DNA from: Chara braunii
Taxonomy: Eukaryota; Streptophyta; Charophyceae; Charales; Characeae
Length of the DNA: 24,379 nucleotides
Assembly: GCA_003427395.1 (NCBI GenBank)
Contig: BFEA01000965.1
Coordinates: 26,072-50,450, forward strand
Direction of reading: 5' to 3'
Position 1 is the first letter of the stretch, and the number at the start of each line of letters is the position of its first letter. The notes beneath the pieces were generated by a model. The model was not told where the DNA came from and searched no databases. It saw nothing but the letters and a program-made list of their open reading frames with translations. Of the stretch, positions 1-9,773 are shown in pieces. The translations under genes and the position numbers were made by a program.

Positions 1-40
1 CATCTGTATCGTCCCAATTTTAACGGATGTCCTGAAGGAC
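1..40 (-). pseudogene. U6 snRNA 5' fragment, cut by window edge
   Basis: Read on the minus strand, these bases give the U6 snRNA 5' stem-loop (GTCCTTCAGGACATCCG) followed by the AAAATTGG and GATACAGA blocks typical of U6. Several bases differ from the usual plant sequence, including GGGACG where GGAACG is expected, so this is probably a non-functional copy. The rest would lie before base 1. The 15 bases upstream of its 5' end separate it from a 20-bp element at 56-75 that recurs at exactly the same distance from the second U6 copy in this window. No TATA box is visible near -30. Seen in sequence; the U6 identity rests on the known conserved snRNA sequence. Confidence 0.8.
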
Positions 41-55
41 AAGGTAAAGTGACTT

Positions 56-75
56 TACTCTTCACAAAACAGAGA
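56..75 (-). repeat. 20-bp U6-associated element, copy A
   Basis: Minus-strand TCTCTGTTTTGTGAAGAGTA. It is identical at 9791-9810 and 11150-11169. Here it ends 15 bp before the U6 5' end at base 40. It lies inside a 37-bp motif that appears to have been tandemly repeated before the LINE and U6 insertions. Confidence 0.85.
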
Positions 76-92
76 TTTTTCCCACATTATTC
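76..92 (-). repeat. LINE target-site duplication, 3' side
   Basis: The 17 bp abutting the LINE poly(A) tail read GAATAATGTGGGAAAAA on the minus strand. They match 9774-9790, which abut the LINE 5' end, at 16 of 17 positions. The T-run on the opposite strand suits priming by a poly(A) tail. Confidence 0.75.
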
Positions 93-93
93 C

Positions 94-605
94 TTTTTTT
101 TTAACAGGTCCTTACAGTCCTGGCTCCATATCCATTCTGAGGAGCATCAGCCCGGTTCCTTTCCACCGGCAAGTCAAGAATTGAAATACATGGTGAACAC
201 TCTCGCGCTTCCTTCCATCTGGCCGAAGGAACCCTGACCAGCATTGATTGCTCCAGAGCAGGAGGATTGACTGTCAGCTTGCCCTACCACTTTTCCTCTC
301 AGAATCTACTGCAACTCTGTCAGATGGTCCATGTAAAGCAAGAAAAGAGGAGAGTTGTCTGTATTGTTGAGATTGTAATCTCAGTTTGCCCATCAGTGGG
401 TCATCATCCTTGCTGGAGTTGCGCTGTGCCATTTTTTCCAAATCAATCTGTTATCTGCCACAGTTGCAATCTTTCCCTGAAGAAGCCAGTTTCTCACGAA
501 AGACCGTCTCTTGGTGGTTAGTCTTTCTGGTCTGACTTTCGTTGTTGATGTCACCTCCCTCCATCTGGATCCAATCTCAGTTTCTGCCCTTCCCAGCAGT
601 AGAAC
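94..605 (-). other. LINE 3' UTR and poly(A) tail
   Basis: This lies downstream of the recognisable ORF2 tail. It contains short open frames but no recognised domain and ends in nine A residues (T-run at 94-102) next to the target duplication. Residual coding-like text just past the TGA at 606-608 suggests that ORF2 may once have run further. Confidence 0.6.
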
Positions 606-701
606 TCACATGTCTTCCCTTGCCACTTTGGTACCCTCAATAGTCTTGGTACACCTCCTTTTCCAGATTACCCATAGAGCCAGCTTTCTAAGCGGGTGAA
701 A
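606..701 (-). pseudogene. LINE ORF2 C-terminal tail, separated by an insertion
   Basis: The minus strand encodes a short basic, Trp-rich stretch (LALWVIWKRR and on) like the extreme C-terminus of plant LINE ORF2 proteins. It ends at a TGA at 606-608. Conceptually removing the 706-1612 element together with one CCAG duplication brings this piece into frame with the coding text ending near 1617. It is therefore the displaced end of ORF2 and not a separate gene. Family assignment is inference from composition and position. Confidence 0.65.
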
Positions 702-705
702 CCAG

Positions 706-1612
706 TGCAAAGAAAATGAGCGATAGTGAACTTCAGAAACCAAAAAGCATCATACACATGAGACCAGATAGTCGTGACCTCGAACCAATAGCAGAATTGC
801 ATCACGAGTTCCACCAAATAAGAGCACAGCAAAAGCTCATAATTGACAATGCTGGAATAGTCTCATCATCATCAACGAAGAACCAATGTCGATATCCCAT
901 CTGGCACTCGGTGCCCAGACTACAGATGGCAGATCCTATCTAGCCTATCTACAATGCCGCTGATGACGTCAACAGCTCCCCGAAGTACGAGCAGATCTCG
1001 GCCAATGCCGTATGCTAAAAGCACCAGGTATGTCTCTCGTATCACTCACAACCTCGTTCCCCAACTCACAGATGCCACATGCACCCAAGGACCACCATGC
1101 GCCCCATCCAGCATACAGCAGTGCAGCTCGGCTATGGCTGCCTGCTCCTTCCAGCTCGCCCGTGAGCGTGTGAGCGCTGGCCAGCGTTTGAGCAGCATGC
1201 AGCCAGTGCCCGAATGCCGAATGCGTGGGCAGGCACTTTCCTAAATGGAAGTGGCCTGCCTGCTTGCTTGCAGCTTGGCTGTGCTGGGCCCCTGCCCAGA
1301 AGCTTCCAGTAGGCCCAGAGAGGCTGATCCCGAGTCCAAACAAATCAGGCCCTGGGCCTGTGGTGGTTGCCCGTATCCAACTGCCCGCGGCCTGTGTTCG
1401 GTCCATGTTGCGAATCTGGCCCAGGGCCTGCCTCAGTTACATTGGAAAGAGGCAGCCTGGGCCCGGGCGCTGTGCAACTGCCTGAATTTCCCCAGTTGCG
1501 TGGTGACCCCAAAAATGGCCTGTAGGCCTCGGTCGAGCCTGCCTTCACTTAGGGCGGCCAACTGTGCTGAAAATAGGGCCCAGTAGGGCGTATCAAGGCC
1601 TTGTGCCTCGCA
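706..1612. mobile_element. LTR-like element (probable solo LTR), family R copy 1
   Basis: A 907-bp segment that begins TGCAAAGAAAA and ends TTGTGCCTCGCA, with the retroviral-type TG...CA termini and a partial inverted match between its ends. CCAG is duplicated on both sides (702-705 and 1613-1616). A close direct copy lies at 21617-22559 with its own different duplication (GAAC), so the boundaries are defined twice independently. It interrupts the LINE ORF2 C-terminus. No long ORF, primer site or purine tract was seen. Conserved open frames in both copies are best explained by overall nucleotide similarity. A solo LTR is the simplest reading; a TRIM-like or other non-autonomous element is possible. 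The orientation is unknown. Confidence 0.75.
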
Positions 1613-1616
1613 CCAG

Positions 1617-4538
1617 ACTTCCTTGCCACATTTGAGATTGTTAGTATTGTTGGACAGGAGCAGGATGTTCAGAGGAGTTGTGGACGGAGGGGGTGATGAG
1701 AAGAGGAGGGACCGTAGGTCGTGCACCTTGTTCAATATCCATGCTGCTTCCGTGCAATGCAGTAGGCAGTGGGGTATATCTTCTGGGATGTTGTCTCTGC
1801 ACAATCTGCCTAAGTCGGAGCTGTCAGGGTATGTATATTTCCTCCTCTTGTGGAGCCATTGATTGGCCAGCAGAGATGTGTGTGCTACAAGCTACTGCAT
1901 GCTTCGGATCCTAACTGGTCTAGTAGACAGGTACTTCGTCCAAGGGATGGAAACGGGGTCCGCCGGGTCTAGATTCATAATCTCCCTCCACTTTCCTTCG
2001 AGTCGGGGGTCCAGATCTGTGGTCTGTAGACCCAGGTCATAACCGAATCGTCCTCGTTTTCCCGGACTTACCTGCTTCCAGACCCACTCTTTGGGGTCAA
2101 ATTCGAGGTCTGAATGCTGAGATCTGGCTGGAAGATTTTCCAGGGCTTGGCCTTTGAGACTCTCACTTTTCTCAGTCAGAAGGCTTCTAGTATGTCGCAC
2201 TGGGGTTCTTTGTTCGGGATTTCCAGATCTTGAAGGCTGTAATTAGCGATGGGGTATGAGTAGAATTTGGATAAGTAGCTGAGTGGATCGATTCAAAGAC
2301 AAACCGATATGCTCTGGTAGGCTGGGATTGGGAGATGAGTATGCCCCAGTCCCCGGACTTCCACGAAAATCCTCCCTTAGGAGGGAGCGCCACTGTGTTG
2401 GAATACTCTTCTGCATCAATGTTAGGTTTTCAGTAAGGGAAAGGCTGCCTTTTAAATCATTTCGGAACTCCTGTTCTGTAGACCATCGTCCTCAATCTTC
2501 CGCCCCCATGTGTTTCACCTGCCACACCCCATTTTCCACCCAGGACAGCCATCTCCGGTCCTTTATGCGTAGTGTCCACGGCACCCCACTAGGGTCTCAG
2601 GCCCTCTTCTCCATTTCCTGGTATCCCATGTTTGCTTGGCATCATTCTGCACCAGGATTTGATGGTAAGGCTCCAGTAAGAGATAGCTGTATGGGTGGGG
2701 GTTGTGATAGGCTCTGGTGGGTTTCTTCTGTGAGGTCTGCATGATTTGATTGTCCAGTCCTTCGCAATTAACCAGAAGAGGCCTCTCATATTCGGGGGGG
2801 AGTAGATAGGTGCCAGGTTTCTGATGCTGTCTAGAGCCATCTGGGTCCATGGAATAAATTTTCTAATCAGGATCTTGATAATCCATTTCATCTGCAGTGC
2901 TATGGACTCCTGTTTGGGGTCAATTAGCCCAAGCCCCCCCCCTTGTGGTTTCCTAATAATGTGGTTCCAGGCTACCCTGTTGATACATGTGGTCCTATTG
3001 GGGTCTCCTGTCCATATATAACATCTCACCCTGTTCTTTAAAGTCTTGAGGTCGTCGTCAGGGGGAGGCCAGATGGATGCCATGTACCACAGTGTGGAGA
3101 AGATTGCCGTATTAATTAGTAGAGCTCGTCCGATTAGTGAAGCCTGAGCATTTTTGTATGGGGCCAAGCGGGTGATTGCCCTGGCAACTAGTTTCTGACC
3201 CATACCTGGTCATACCCCGTCCTTGTAAACCATGATACCAAGGAAACAGAGTGCTGATCTCCCATTGTCCATGACATGGGTGTGACTGTATCGATTGGTT
3301 GCGGAAGGGTGCCGTCTGCTAACCACCAACCTTCAGTTTTGCCCCACTTGACCTTTTCATTTCTGATGCCAGTCTGGAGGCTTCCATTGCTCTTACGACG
3401 GCTTGGAAAGAACAGTTACTGGCGCGAATGAGGACAGTACGCACAAGTGTGCAAAGGGTAGAGTGAAGTTGTGTAATGGATTGAAGTTGCATTCAGTAAG
3501 GCGGTTGATGGACGGGTCTTTCCGAAGGAAGCAAGCTATGGCTTCCATAATGAAGAGGGATATGGGCGGAGCCAATGGGTCGCCTTGTTTGATCTGTCTT
3601 GATATCGGGTATGTCTCCGATAGGATCCTATTGACCTGGACTCTGCCTGTTGCGGTTTCACCCAATCTCTGAAGTTCAGGCCCACTCCCATTTTCTTCAT
3701 GCAGGCATGGAGAAAATCCCAATTGACTTGATCGTAGGCCTTTTCGAAGTTAAAAAACAGGACTGCAGCCTTCATTCATTTTTCTGCGATCTTCTTTGCT
3801 GCCTCATTCAGCGACATCGCGTTGTCTAGTATGTATCGGCCCGGGATAAAGCCTGCTTGGTCGGTGTGCATTTATTCGTTAGTTTTGTGATTCTATTCGC
3901 AAGAGCCTTAGCGGGGATTTTGTAAGGGGTGGTGAGTAGTGATATGACTCTGTAGTTGTTCAGGTCTTCTTTATCTCCTTTCTTATGCAGCAATGATACC
4001 ACACTGATGCTTAGCTCATTGCCTAGGCCTCCTTTTTGCCTCCTGTCGTTGAAAAATTCGAGCAGGTCCTCTCCTAGGGTCGGCCAAAAGCAGCTCCAAA
4101 ATTCTTTTGAGAGGCCGTCAATGCCCAGAGCTTTGTCATTTCCCATCTGGGTCAGGGCTACGTGTAGCTCAGCTAGGGTTAGGGGCTTGTCCAGGCCTTC
4201 CGCTTAGGTTGTCGTGATTGTCTTGTCAAGGTATGACAACATGAGTTGACGGGCTGCTAAGTTCACTGTGGTCGGCGGTGAGGGTGTCTTTGATTCGTAT
4301 AGGTCTGCGTAGAATGCCCTGGCTATCCTAACCATCTATGAACCTGCTGCTTTTTTATGTTCCTTTGATCTGTTGGGTTTTTTAGGCCCTCTATCATGTT
4401 GTTCCTTGCATTCGCTTTGATCCTGCAGAAGAAGAATTTCGTCATGGATTTGTCGAGTGTGTAGTCTGTCATCCTTGCGCGTAGTTGCAGTCCTCTGAGC
4501 TCCCATCTTCTCCATTTGTTTAGTTCTTTGGTATCAGC
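1617..4538 (-). pseudogene. LINE ORF2, reverse transcriptase and C-terminal part (broken)
   Basis: Read from 4538 downwards, this starts with a pre-RT segment (KSMTKFFFCRIKANARNN). RT motifs follow: GIDGLSKEFW near 4120, SVVSLLHKKGD and NYRVISL near 4000, NFEKAYDQVNWDFL near 3740, and QIKQGDPLAPPISLF near 3580. A thumb/C-terminal segment (LINTAIFSTLWYMASIWPP) lies near 3100, with a Cys/His segment CRDNIPEDIPHCLLHC near 1800. The motif A aspartate is replaced by asparagine (NFEKAYD), and where the F/YADD box should be the text reads FAHL. Both catalytic metal-binding sites are therefore gone. Several frameshifts and stops divide the frame. The part is bounded by an LTR-like insert on each side. 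Confidence 0.9.
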
Positions 4539-5515
4539 TGCAGTAACCCGTGTTCTGCAGCAGTCTTGGGGCCCAAAACTGCGCCCAGACAACACAGGCC
4601 AAACCCGGCCTGCGCCAGGCAGTGCGACCATGCACTGCCCCCTGGAAAGTCAAGGGTCAAAGTCAACTGTCAGGTCAAAGGTACTGCGCCCAGCCCCTTG
4701 GTCGGATACACTCACTTGTTGTGCGCAGGTACCTAGACAACATCAAGGCCACATGTAATTTTGTTTTAGACCAATCTGGGCCGTCATCTGCATTCAGCTC
4801 TCGACGACTGAGGGAGGCAGCACCTGAGGTCCAACCCCCGCGTCAATGCTACAAAAGCGTTGACCTCTTGGCTGGGAGGAACATTCTGTCTTGCGCCATT
4901 GCTGACTTCACACTTTGACAAGGACGCTAGCACGACGCTGTGACGCTGGCTGGACGTTGGCTCTACGCTGGCAACTGGGCGAACTACGGCGACGCTCTGC
5001 TGGCTCGGCATGGTGGCTGGCTTGCAATTGTCTTCTGGCCATGCTGACGTGGCAGCTGCCACGCGCTGCCGCTGACGTGGCTGCTGCCACGTATATTGTT
5101 GACGTGGCAAGGCTACGCGAGTGACATTGCTGTTCTGTTTCAATGACACTCGGGAGGAGATCATGACTGTGGGGCGATAGTGGATACATACCTGATTATC
5201 TTGACGTTGATATTGCTCCAGCTCGCTGATGAGGACTGATTGACGTGCCAAGTGGCACATTGTGATAGAACTTCAGATGCGGGTTGAGATAATTGATTAC
5301 TGAGGTGGTTGTCGAGGAGGGAGCCCGAAGCAGCAGTGGGCATTGTCTTCTACTCCTCTCCTATGTCTATTCTGCCCTCTCTCTCCTTCGTTTGTGTATG
5401 TTTCTCCCCTCTCATTCTATCTGGACACCATTATGATTATTGACAATCATCAGCAGGTTGATATTTATTTGACTTGCATTGTTGACAAGTGTCTTCACGA
5501 TCTGGGTTCATTACA
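4539..5515. mobile_element. LTR-like insertion in the LINE (probable solo LTR, second family)
   Basis: A 977-bp segment splits ORF2 between the endonuclease and reverse transcriptase regions. On the plus strand it starts TGCAGTAACCC and ends GGGTTCATTACA: TG...CA ends with an imperfect terminal inverted repeat. The flanks are CAGC (4535-4538) and AAGC (5516-5519), an imperfect 4-bp duplication. Removing the segment and one duplicate makes the LINE reading frame continuous across the junction, which supports these limits. It is unrelated by eye to family R or to the chromovirus LTR. It carries a cluster of ACGTGGC motifs. No coding potential was recognised. A solo LTR is inferred; a DNA transposon with short inverted ends is the alternative. 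Confidence 0.55.
5045..5109. promoter_or_regulatory. Cluster of ACGTGGC (ABRE/G-box-like) motifs
   Basis: TGACGTGGC occurs at 5045-5053, 5073-5081 and 5100-5108, with inverted GCCACG near 5059 and GCCACGT near 5086, all within 65 bp. ACGTGGC is the core bound by plant bZIP factors of the ABRE/G-box class. The motifs lie inside the LTR-like insert, where an element's own promoter would be expected. A regulatory role is inference. Confidence 0.45.
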
Positions 5516-5519
5516 AAGC

Positions 5520-6770
5520 TAGTAGTTCCTGGTAGAACTCGTTAGAGGGGTCCTCTGCCAGGTTAGATTCTGCAACTGAGATGAGGAATTGGATTTCCTT
5601 CCTTCTCCTCTTGCGGTCTCCAGCTATACCTCGTGATTCTGCTGATATTGTTTGTGTTAGTTCCACGTAACTGTCTATGAACCATTGGTAACTATTAGTC
5701 TGTCTGAACTTTCGCTGTTTGTTGAAGGACCAGTTTTCTTTGACAGCAACAGACAGCCTCTCGGTTGTTAAGAGGGAGTAGTTCAGCCTGAAAAAACCCT
5801 GACCTGTTTAAACAGCAGAATTGAAGTTGAGCAGCAAATGAATGGGTTTATAGTCCAGTCCATTGAATGCTACAGATGGACGGATTTCGGCTTCTTTGAC
5901 TGCGCCTTGTAGGCTCTCAGATCCGCTGGACAGTGATGTCTGATTGGCTTGGTTCTTTTTGTATGGGAGAATACTTTTTTATCCAGATGCAGTGACCTGA
6001 GAGGATCGATGAGTTCAAATTCTGTCATCAGATTCTGTATCCGGGTTCCCACAAGACCGGGAACCCATTAGTACTATCCTTGATATCCGGTCCAGGTTGG
6101 GGTCCAGGGTCGTGTTCCAGTCTCCTGTGATGATTACCCGTTGTGGGTTGGGGATGAGGGTTTTGATGTTATCGAAGAAGGTCAGTCTTTTGAGTTCCGC
6201 GTTAGGTACATATAGGTTGAGAATTCTCAAGTCTTCTTCTTGTCATCTTATGTCTAACCATTACCATCAACCTTCCTCACTGTCATCCTCGCTGTTCAAG
6301 ATCTGGCCCTCGGTCATAATCTTGGATGTTCTTGGTATGAGGATACAGTCCCTCTTTTGCTTTGGCCGTCTTTGTTGTGAATGCACATCCCCGTGCTGTT
6401 CTCTCCACCCTTTGTTGTATTCTGGTGTGATTGTTCAGATTGGACAGATGGGTCTCTTGGAGAAGTATCAGATCGGGTCTGGGATGGTCTTTCCCCACCA
6501 GGCCGGTCCAAATATCTCTGAGTTTGTCTTCTTCAGCTATAATGTTTCCTAGACCATTGACATTCCAACGTACTATTTGGAGACCCTTAACGTGCCATTT
6601 GATCCTTGGGTCGGCTGCCTTGTGCATTTTTGGTTTCCATGGGGCCTGGTTTTGATTGGTACCTCGTTTTTCTCCTTGCACCCTATTCCTTTTTTTTCTT
6701 CTTTTTTTCCCCCCATTTGGTTGCCTATTGGTTTGTGATTTTGCGGTTTTGTTTCAGCGTGTGTGGACAA
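5520..6770 (-). pseudogene. LINE ORF2, N-terminal APE endonuclease part (broken)
   Basis: From about 6681 downwards the minus strand encodes the start of an apurinic/apyrimidinic-type endonuclease: IVRWNVNGLGN near 6560, then DLILLQETHL near 6450. Downstream is LNLYVPNAELKR, then VIITGDWNTTLDP (the GD(F/W)N block) near 6130. A further block, LMTEFELIDPLRSLHLDKKVFSH, lies near 6000. The linker to the RT ends at NEFYQELL next to the 4539-5515 insert. The ATG near 6681 or an upstream one near 6770 could be the start, and a frameshift separates them. In active LINEs this domain nicks target DNA to prime reverse transcription. The frame is broken by several stops and shifts. Confidence 0.88.
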
Positions 6771-6798
6771 GGTTTAGTTATTGATGGGGGTGAGGTCT

Positions 6799-9409
6799 TC
6801 AGTCCACTGCAGCGTCGGTCTTGCAGTTCTCAGTGCCCGACTCCCTACTCTCCCTCTCCGATTTGGATCCCATGCCGTATGCTCCTGCGCTGCTCTCCGT
6901 CGAAGTGAGTAGTCCTTCGTTGTCACCACCAGGGGAGATCTTATTGTCTAGTCTCAGCTCCTCCTCTTCTTCCTCCATGCCGTCTTCTTCTTTCGTCGTG
7001 TCCACGTCAATAGGCGTGGCCTCATCTTGCAATGAGCTCCTTGAGGTGAAGAGGTGGGTCCTAAAGATATCTGCTAACGACTCGCCATGATTTCCGTCGA
7101 GCAGGACCTGCCGTTCAGCACATTGTATGGCAGTGCTGTAATCGTGTTCCATGCCCTCCAGGTCCGGCCTTTGCTGAGTTTTGCTTTTTCCTTGAGCTTG
7201 ACCAGGATGGGATCGAGCGGGGTGTGGATCGATGAGTCTGAGTCCTTACCCTCACCTGCTGGCTCTCGTGGTGGAACAATGTAAACCCCCTGCGGGAGCT
7301 CTGTGGAAATGTTCTCTCTAATGTTTCTCGCGAGGGCGCAATCGTCGTCAAGGGTGGGGATTGTGAAGGAGGCATCAGTGGCCACTTGCCACTTATTGAA
7401 TTTGCTCTTGTATCGTACTGGGAGCAACGGGCGAGCAGCCCTGGTGGTCTTTCGGTCGGCCTCTGCAGATCTGGTGATGTGATTGGCCTTGCCTTCCACG
7501 ACCATCTGAACTGTGACAATTTTTTCTTTTTGTTCCTTCCTGTAGTCCTGGTTCTCACCGAACAAGCGTTTGGTTTGTGCTGCTTCCGTTGCAATCTCCT
7601 GGGTGAGATTTCGCTGTTCGTTCTTCTTTCCTGCCTCATCTCAGGGAGGTCCCCTTGTCCTTTTGTCCCGGCCTCTTGATGGTTTCCACTTCTTGGAGAC
7701 CATGTCGCGGATGGAGTCAGCTGAAGTCAGGGGGTTGAACTCCATTTCAGCATCCCCTCCTGCAGAATCTCTTTCTCTTTTCTTTTCATAGTATCTGAAG
7801 GTGCTGAACTCCGAGAGTTCAGATTTCTCATAGCAGTTCATAATAGCTTTTGGAAGAAGGGATCCATGCCACTGTTTTGCCAGTGGCTGGATTGCCTATC
7901 TTTTCCCAATGCTTCATGCAGGCCAGCCTGCCGTTAAATTGCTCTCTGCAGGTATTTCCTCTAACCATGGGATGGGGTTTGTTTTGTTCCGCGAGATCTA
8001 CATTCCCATGAGTTAGTCCGTCGGGAGTTCCGAGTCGGATCCGGGGGGAGTGTCGCCTGCTCGAGGTTGTTCGACTCTCGAAATTTTCCCCTTTCCTTAC
8101 CTCCGTTGCTCTTCTCTACTTCCCTGCTCTATCTTCTTGGCTCTCTTTTGGGGGAGGGGAAGCATTTCTCTCGAGCGCGGAAGACCTGTCCGGTTTGGGG
8201 TGTCGATGCTCCAGGATTTGTTTTGCTTCAAGGAGCAGCATGTTGTTGTCCAAGTCCGTGTTTTGACATGCTTCCGCTGTCTGATTTCTGATTGTTTCCA
8301 TGTCCCACAGCAGGTCCTCATGCTTCTTGCCATCTGCTGTTTGAAGGTGGGAACACATCAGGTTGTTTGGATGCTGGATTGGTGTTAGTGTATGTCTTAA
8401 CCATTTCAGGTCCTGGATTCGAATACCCAGCCATAGTAGTCCTGGTCGTTGATGAACCAGATGCCCTTAGCTTCTTCCAGTTTGACCGACATGCTGTGCT
8501 GGAGCTTCTTCTCTTTTGGGAGCTCCGGGGATCGGGGGCAGGCTGGGTCCGTACCCGAGTGCCCTCTCTCGCTGCATCTGAAACAGATAGGAGCGTCTTT
8601 TGTCGAAACTGCGACTGAGAAGGTTTCGTCCCCGATGCAGAATTCGGATTCTTCCGAGAATTCTGGGTTTGTCTCGGAGTTCACTTCCAAGACTGCAGTG
8701 ATGGAGTCACAGTGTGGAGCCAGAAATTCTAGCATTGGGAGGACCCATTTCAGTATTTTATTGCTCGGATACTTGACCTCTAGTCGGCCTTTGACCAGTG
8801 GGTGTCCTCTGATGGGGATGTTGTCAAATTAGACCCAGAATTGGTCCCTGATGAGTCGCTGTTTTTGTGCTGCTGCTGCCGACATGGTGGCTTTCTGGGC
8901 CGTTTCCAATTTCCACCGGGACAGGGAGGAGACTGAACCATTGCAGTTCAGAGTGGTGTGTCTGTTAAGCAGGTTGGATGCCTGATCGGGGTCCTTGAAG
9001 ACCACCATCATCATGTTCTTGCTCAGTACCAGAATTGAGAATTTGTCTGTGCTGAACGTGAGGTTTTCGTGTCCCTGGATTGTCCTTGTGAGCCATTTGC
9101 ATTTTTCGATTGCTGGGAGGTGGGCGCCTGTGTTGGAGAAAGTGAATACCAATGTTTAGTGTACATGGCGTTGGTTGAATCCATTTTCTCTTTCGGGTGG
9201 CACCAAACTGTGATTTCCTTTTCTTCTCCATTTTGTTGAATCTTCTTTGTTATTTTTTCTCCTTTGATTTGCGGCGATTCCAGCAGGAATCGGAGTGTCT
9301 CATGGTCGACGAGTGGTCCGTTCAACTGCTGAGGACTTTTGCCTGCGTTTTGGGACTTGGCCTCTACGACCGAGGTGAAGCTGCGCTGAAATGTCACTGC
9401 CGTGGCCAT
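6799..9409 (-). pseudogene. LINE ORF1, nucleic-acid-binding protein (broken)
   Basis: The first ATG at 9409 opens a frame beginning MATAVTFQRSFTSVVEAK. A frameshift near 9155 leads into a globular segment, followed by an in-frame TAA at 8829-8831. Coding then continues through a block resembling the plant DUF4283-type region and a CCHC zinc knuckle (CFRCSERGHSGTDPACP, spacing CX2CX4HX5C) near 8560. Frame breaks follow, then a charged C-terminal part with an acidic run near 6960, ending at 6799. At about 2.6 kb this ORF1 is long; the part beyond the knuckle is not recognisable. In L1-type elements ORF1 protein coats the RNA. It ends just before ORF2 with little spacer. Confidence 0.82.
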
Positions 9410-9443
9410 CCTGGCCTGTGGCTGTGACGACGGGGCGCGATCT

Positions 9444-9494
9444 GGGTAGGGAGGGGAGGGGTTGGGGGGGGGTTGGGGGAGGGGGAGTGGGGGT
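9444..9494 (+). other. G-run tract in the LINE 5' UTR (antisense strand)
   Basis: The plus strand has successive runs of three to ten G residues separated by one to a few bases, meeting the simple pattern for a G-quadruplex. It lies just upstream of ORF1, so the LINE transcript would carry the C-rich complement. No structure is demonstrated. Confidence 0.6.
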
Positions 9495-9512
9495 GAGATT
9501 CTAGCGTTTAGA

Positions 9513-9629
9513 TATTCTGTGATTGGTGATACCTGCTCACCGGGTTAGCGTTTGAGGATGACTCTGATCCGTAAGGGGCTGTGGGATTTTTTATTCCGTG
9601 ATTGGTGATACCTGCTCACCGGGTTAGTG
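9513..9629 (-). repeat. Two 38-bp direct repeats with a hairpin core in the LINE 5' UTR
   Basis: The units at 9513-9550 and 9592-9629 are nearly identical, differing at two or three positions, with a 79-bp period. Each contains GGTGATACCTGCTCACC, a 5-bp stem (GGTGA/TCACC) with a 7-nt loop. Tandem 5' UTR repeats often act as promoter units in LINEs; that role here is inference. Confidence 0.8.
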
Positions 9630-9726
9630 AACTTGTGTGTGGGGAGGGGCAGCCGGCTGGCCGGCGGGGTTGAGGTGGGATTCCTGCGTGAAAAAACGAC
9701 GGGACTCGGTGGTTGCATAGCGCTGT

Positions 9727-9746
9727 GTTAGCGGAGTAGCGCTAAC
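9727..9746. other. 7-bp stem hairpin near the LINE 5' end
   Basis: GTTAGCG, a 6-nt spacer GAGTAG, then CGCTAAC form a perfect inverted repeat about 30 bp inside the LINE 5' boundary. Confidence 0.6.
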
Positions 9747-9773
9747 TAGAGGCGCATTCGCAATCCCCAATTT

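Larger units (their letters stand above)
94..9773 (-). mobile_element. LINE (L1-like non-LTR retrotransposon), decayed, with nested insertions
   Basis: A non-LTR retrotransposon on the minus strand, about 7.8 kb once two nested inserts (706-1612 and 4539-5515) are subtracted. In element order it has a 5' UTR with hairpin repeats (9410-9773), an ORF1 with a CCHC zinc knuckle, and an ORF2 with an APE endonuclease, a reverse transcriptase and a C-terminal Cys/His segment. A 3' UTR and a 9-nt A-tail (T-run at 94-102) follow. Imperfect 17-bp direct repeats flank it at 76-92 and 9774-9790. Both ORFs carry stops and frameshifts and two catalytic RT positions are lost, so the copy is inactive. The architecture resembles plant L1-clade elements; placement in a finer clade is not possible by eye. 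The apparently complete 5' end is notable because many LINE copies are 5'-truncated. Confidence 0.92.

Noticed and set aside
1-40. U6 fragment considered as a functional snRNA gene
   Set aside because: Only the 5' part is in the window, it has several changes at conserved positions, and no TATA box stands near -30.
716-943. 75-residue plus-strand frame MSDSELQKPKSIIHMRPDSR, conserved at 21627-21854
   Set aside because: Both copies lie in the same LTR-like repeat, and conservation is equally strong outside the frame. No sign of selection on the protein.
969-1406. 145-residue minus-strand frame shared with 21929-22369
   Set aside because: Same reason: a repeat shared at the nucleotide level. 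The frames start and end at different places in the two copies.
4784-5260. 158-residue minus-strand frame in the 4539-5515 insert
   Set aside because: No recognisable domain; Gln/Arg/Ala-rich text from GC-rich short repeats in an LTR-like region.
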